DNA of 64,000 nt from Methylibium petroleiphilum PM1 (lineage in GTDB: Bacteria; Pseudomonadota; Gammaproteobacteria; Burkholderiales; Burkholderiaceae_C). Location: positions 535,445 to 599,444 of the forward strand of contig NC_008826.1 of assembly GCF_000015725.1 (NCBI RefSeq), read 5' to 3'. This document shows, piece by piece, positions 61,450 through 64,000 of the stretch. The notes beneath the pieces are model-generated. The model did no database searches. It was not told the DNA's origin and saw only the letters and a program-made list of their open reading frames with translations. Made by a program: the position numbers and the translations under genes. Each line of letters starts with the position of its first letter. Position 1 is the first letter of the stretch.

Positions 61450-62451
61450 ATGCAGCCCATCATCCCCGCCGTGCTCAGCGGCGCCGCGCGCGAGAACGCG
61501 CGACAGGACCTCGACAACGCCATCATCAAGGCCCTGACGGACATCGCTCCGGAGTCCTTGGTGGCCGAGGCCGCCCGGGTGGACCCTTCCATCCTGCTGG
61601 AGCGCAACCGCTTCTCCGGCCTGGGGTTCAACGCCTTCAACTACCTCGAGCTCGCCCGCCACAAGGAGTGGACCGACACCCTTGAGGTGGCCCTCGAAGC
61701 CGGCATCCATCCCGACAACCGGGATGCGTTCTCCGGCCGCCCCCTGCTTGCGCGGCGTGGAATCGGACTGAACTCCTTGCCGGGTCCGAAGTTGCTCGGA
61801 CTGGCGCTGCGCTACGGCGCCGATGCCTCCCAGTGTGCCGACGGCGACGGATACCGGTCCCTGGCCAGGACGTACGCGGCAGAGCTGCAGCCGTTGACCA
61901 CTAGCAACCTCGCGACGGTGAAGTCGCACCTCGCGTGTCTGAGGCTCCTACTGCAGGCGGAGCCGGGCCCGCTGGACCCGGTGGACCGCGACATGAGCGG
62001 GTCCTTCATCGGCCACGGGCTACTGGTCACGCTGGGCACGGCGCGCATCCTGACGACGACGCTCTCCTTAGCGCAGCCCTTGGCCAAGGAGGGCTACGAC
62101 CTGCTACGTCTGGCCGCGGCACGTGGCGCCGACATCAACTGGCGCGCCGGCGCCCAGGACATCCCGGTGGTCTGGACGCTGGTCAACGCCGGGTTCGCAA
62201 AGTCCGCCGCCTTGCTGCTCGAGCTCGGCGCGGACCCAGAGATGCCGGCAGACGCGGACGCCTCGAACCTCGGCTTCGAGGTCGGCACCAGCCTGGTCGA
62301 GCTCGCCCGGCTGCGTAGTGGTGGCGAGGGCGCGGCTGCGATTTCGGAGACCCTTATGCGGCGCCGCATCCAGGCGGAGCAGCGGGTCCAGGTCGCACCT
62401 CCGGCTCCGGCGAAGCAGCCGCGGCGCCGGTGGCTGTTGGGAGCGTTCTGA
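61450..62451 (+). CDS. Ankyrin-like tail-module protein
   Basis: A 333-aa protein. Repeats: TLEVALEAGIHPDNRDAFSGRPLL, LLGLALRYGADASQ, LLRLAAARGADINW and ALLLELGADPEM, each a helix pair ending in an ankyrin-like GAD turn. It is paralogous to the next gene and to the broken gene at 33406. C-terminus: SETLMRRRIQAEQR, an Ala/Pro linker, and PRRRWLLGAF, where four hydrophobic residues replace the usual end. Its stop overlaps the next ATG (TGATG). Confidence 0.82.
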   Translation: MQPIIPAVLSGAARENARQDLDNAIIKALTDIAPESLVAEAARVDPSILLERNRFSGLGFNAFNYLELARHKEWTDTLEVALEAGIHPDNRDAFSGRPLLARRGIGLNSLPGPKLLGLALRYGADASQCADGDGYRSLARTYAAELQPLTTSNLATVKSHLACLRLLLQAEPGPLDPVDRDMSGSFIGHGLLVTLGTARILTTTLSLAQPLAKEGYDLLRLAAARGADINWRAGAQDIPVVWTLVNAGFAKSAALLLELGADPEMPADADASNLGFEVGTSLVELARLRSGGEGAAAISETLMRRRIQAEQRVQVAPPAPAKQPRRRWLLGAF

Positions 62452-63446
62452 TGGAGCGCCAGGCCGACTTCACCTTGCCGCAGCCCATCCTCACGGGCGA
62501 CGAGCGCGCGAAAGAGCTCTCCCTGATGCGCGTCGAGTTCAAGGACCCGGAAGCGGACAGGCTCATCGCGGCGCGTGCCCGGCGCGACCCTTCGCTGCTT
62601 CTGGAGTCGTCAGACCGCCACACGAGCTATCTGGCTGGCACCCGCCTGGACGAGGCCGTCTACTTCGACTACGTAGAGACGGTCCAAGTCGCGCTCGAGG
62701 CGGGCGTTCATCCCGACGACCCGCGCGCCTTTCAGGCGACGCTGTTGGGCGGCGGCCAGGTCGGCCAACAGCGGCTCATCGCCTACCGCGTCAGCACCAT
62801 GGAGGGGCGATTCCCCCGCCCTCGGATGCTGGAGCTCGCGCTCAAGCACGGGGCCGATCCAGACGGCGACATCGAAGCGTTTGAGAGCGGTCGGTCGAAC
62901 TCCCACGTCCGGCGTTACGCAACCGACCTCCACGACTTCAACGGGTCACTGGCCCTGGCCCGGCTTCCGGACACACTGGAGTGCATCCGGCTGCTGCTCA
63001 ATGCCAACCCGAGGTGCATCGATCCGGACGAGGCCGGCTCCAACAGGGAGTGGTACGGCTTCCTGGCCCTCTTGGGCTCCGCCTCCGCGCTCAAGTCGCG
63101 CCCGTCCCTGACGTCGGACCTTGCAAAGCAGTTCCGCAGCGTTGCTGTGCTCGCCCTGGCGAAGGGCGCATCGCTCAACTATGTCGTGCCGGACGAAGGC
63201 CTTCCGCAGGCGCTGTGGCTCGCAAGAGCCGGCTGGCCGACCATGTCAGCCATCCTGGTCGAGCTGGGAGCAGCAGATTCCTGGAAGCTCGAGCCGGGCG
63301 TCAACCCTGAGTCCTTCTTCAGCGGAGAAGGACTCGCTTTCTACCGGGAAGCGCTGATGCGCCGGAGGCTTCAGCATGAGGTAGGAAAGGCGGCGGACAT
63401 CGCCGGCCAGGCGGCCCGCAGCTGCCGTAGAGGGGCACGACTGTGA
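62451..63446 (+). CDS. Ankyrin-like tail-module protein
   Basis: A 331-aa paralogue of the preceding protein: LIAARARRDPSLLLESSD, TVQVALEAGVHPDD, MLELALKHGADPDG, VLALAKGASLNYV and SAILVELGAAD. C-terminus: REALMRRRLQHEVGKAA, a short linker and CRRGARL, a degenerate tail. The ATG shares a base with the previous stop, and the stop overlaps the next GTG, so the three are coupled. Confidence 0.82.
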   Translation: MERQADFTLPQPILTGDERAKELSLMRVEFKDPEADRLIAARARRDPSLLLESSDRHTSYLAGTRLDEAVYFDYVETVQVALEAGVHPDDPRAFQATLLGGGQVGQQRLIAYRVSTMEGRFPRPRMLELALKHGADPDGDIEAFESGRSNSHVRRYATDLHDFNGSLALARLPDTLECIRLLLNANPRCIDPDEAGSNREWYGFLALLGSASALKSRPSLTSDLAKQFRSVAVLALAKGASLNYVVPDEGLPQALWLARAGWPTMSAILVELGAADSWKLEPGVNPESFFSGEGLAFYREALMRRRLQHEVGKAADIAGQAARSCRRGARL

Positions 63447-63818
63447 CCGAGCCGTGTGACCAGTTCGGGCGGCGGCTCGATGACTTTGCCATGAAGCATG
63501 TCCAGCACAGCCGGACGCTGGAGAACGCTCTGCTGTTCCCCGGCAACCCACTCGCGCGTGTTCGGCGGCAACGCGGGCGCGTTCTTCGCCTTCCTCGATG
63601 CCGGCGTGAAGCCCTTCCTTCTCGTTAGGTCCTCCGCAACGGCGGCGAGGGGGCAGGACGTCATGGAGATGGCGCGACTCCTTGCGCCTTCGCCTCTGTC
63701 GAGAGAGTTCACCGCGCGACTCACCGAGTACCTCATGCGGCGCCAGGTGAGCACCCAGCTCAGCACTGCAGCGCCCGCAGAGCATGCGGCGCCGCGCCGC
63801 CGCCGCCTCACCCTCTGA
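63443..63818 (+). pseudogene. Short tail-module gene, frameshifted
   Basis: GTG 63443 starts TEPCDQFGRRLDDFAMKHVQH and LENALLFPGN; after about 63550 coding character moves to the +1 frame (VFGGNAGAFFAFLDAGVKPFLL, then EYLMRRQVSTQLSTAAP...APRRRRLTL). One base difference separates them. Even repaired it would be only about 125 aa, the tail end of a family member, so it may also have an internal deletion. Confidence 0.65.
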
Positions 63819-63824
63819 GCCCGC

Positions 63825-64000
63825 ATGACTGACGACGAACTCGCGCAGCTCGAGCTGCTCAGCCGGACCGTCCCTTCGAAGGTCGACGACTTCCTGGACC
63901 CAATTGCCCAGCGTTTTCACGAGCGTGACGCCGGCCGCGGCAAGGTGGCGACTGGAGCGCCCGTCTTCCTTCTGGTCTCCCTGGTGCACGGGTCCTTCAA
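63825..64000 (+). CDS. Start of next gene in the array (cut by window end)
   Basis: ATG 63825, six bases after the previous stop, begins TDDELAQLELLSRTVPSKVDD and stays open to the window end (58 codons). The helical start (VDDFLDPIAQRFHERD) fits another array member but too little is present to assign it. Confidence 0.6.
   Translation, partial: MTDDELAQLELLSRTVPSKVDDFLDPIAQRFHERDAGRGKVATGAPVFLLVSLVHGSF

Noticed and set aside
47579..63818. Tail module as an LPXTG, PEP-CTERM or GlyGly-CTERM type sorting signal
   Set aside because: Those signals have a hydrophobic membrane helix between motif and basic end. Here the linker is Pro/Ala/Ser-rich and short, with no membrane helix, and the carriers lack signal peptides.
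1..64000. CRISPR arrays, tRNA or rRNA genes, and a replication origin
   Set aside because: No regularly spaced short repeats, tRNA-like folds, rRNA segments or iteron clusters were seen on either strand.

Overview
The window is GC-rich DNA from a proteobacterium, most likely a betaproteobacterium of the order Burkholderiales. The grounds are base composition, the imuA-imuB-dnaE2 mutagenesis cassette behind a canonical LexA box, a small protein of a type I associate with Burkholderiales at 16.0-16.4 kb, and the DUF1302/DUF1329/YCF48-like/RND gene set common in hydrophobic-compound degraders of this group. No rRNA, tRNA or CRISPR array was seen.

Left part (1-33.4 kb): a catabolic accessory region scarred by insertion sequences. 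At the left edge a DUF1302 gene is cut by an IS3-family element and followed by a DUF1329 gene. The same pair recurs in opposite orientation at 8.5-5.2 kb, as the distal end of a minus-strand operon (RND exporter, DUF1329, YCF48-like beta-propeller, DUF1302, DUF1329). Next comes an alkane-oxidation set, also on the minus strand: rubredoxin reductase (alkT-like), a large MalT/AlkS-type regulator, two overlapping rubredoxin genes, an esterase split by an IS5-family element, and alkB. Two flavin Baeyer-Villiger-type monooxygenases, a sigma-54 activator with a facing -24/-12 promoter, and a MetX-fold hydrolase complete the block. A repeated C/G-rich 20-mer lies upstream of the RND operon, alkT, alkB and the first monooxygenase, pointing toward each gene, and may be the regulator's operator. 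Two direct copies of a 350-bp IS110-family end, at 4.1 and 33.0 kb, bracket about 29 kb of this block.

Middle (34.4-45 kb): conserved housekeeping or stress genes: rmuC, a PIN/AbrB toxin-antitoxin pair, the SOS-regulated imuA-imuB-dnaE2 operon, a permuted-papain-like protein, a cold-shock-like domain protein and a small secreted protein.

Right part (45-64 kb): a dense, mostly plus-strand array of poorly known genes. It starts with a DUF2201-type HExxH/VWA protein and continues with a GSU2403-like nucleotidyltransferase, a TrpF-like TIM barrel, a tandem paralogue pair and several ankyrin-like proteins, often joined by ATGA or TGATG overlaps. The most striking feature is that at least fourteen of these proteins, of several unrelated folds, share a two-part C-terminus: a short helix-like element of the type xMRRRI, then a Pro/Ala/Ser-rich linker, then an Arg-rich tail of the type PARRRxxL at the last residues. 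A relative of the array, frameshifted, sits at 33.4 kb against the IS110 end. Four or five single-base frameshifts hit genes of this array, while the long genes beside it are intact. The shared tail looks like a targeting, secretion or docking signal and is my candidate for an undescribed system.
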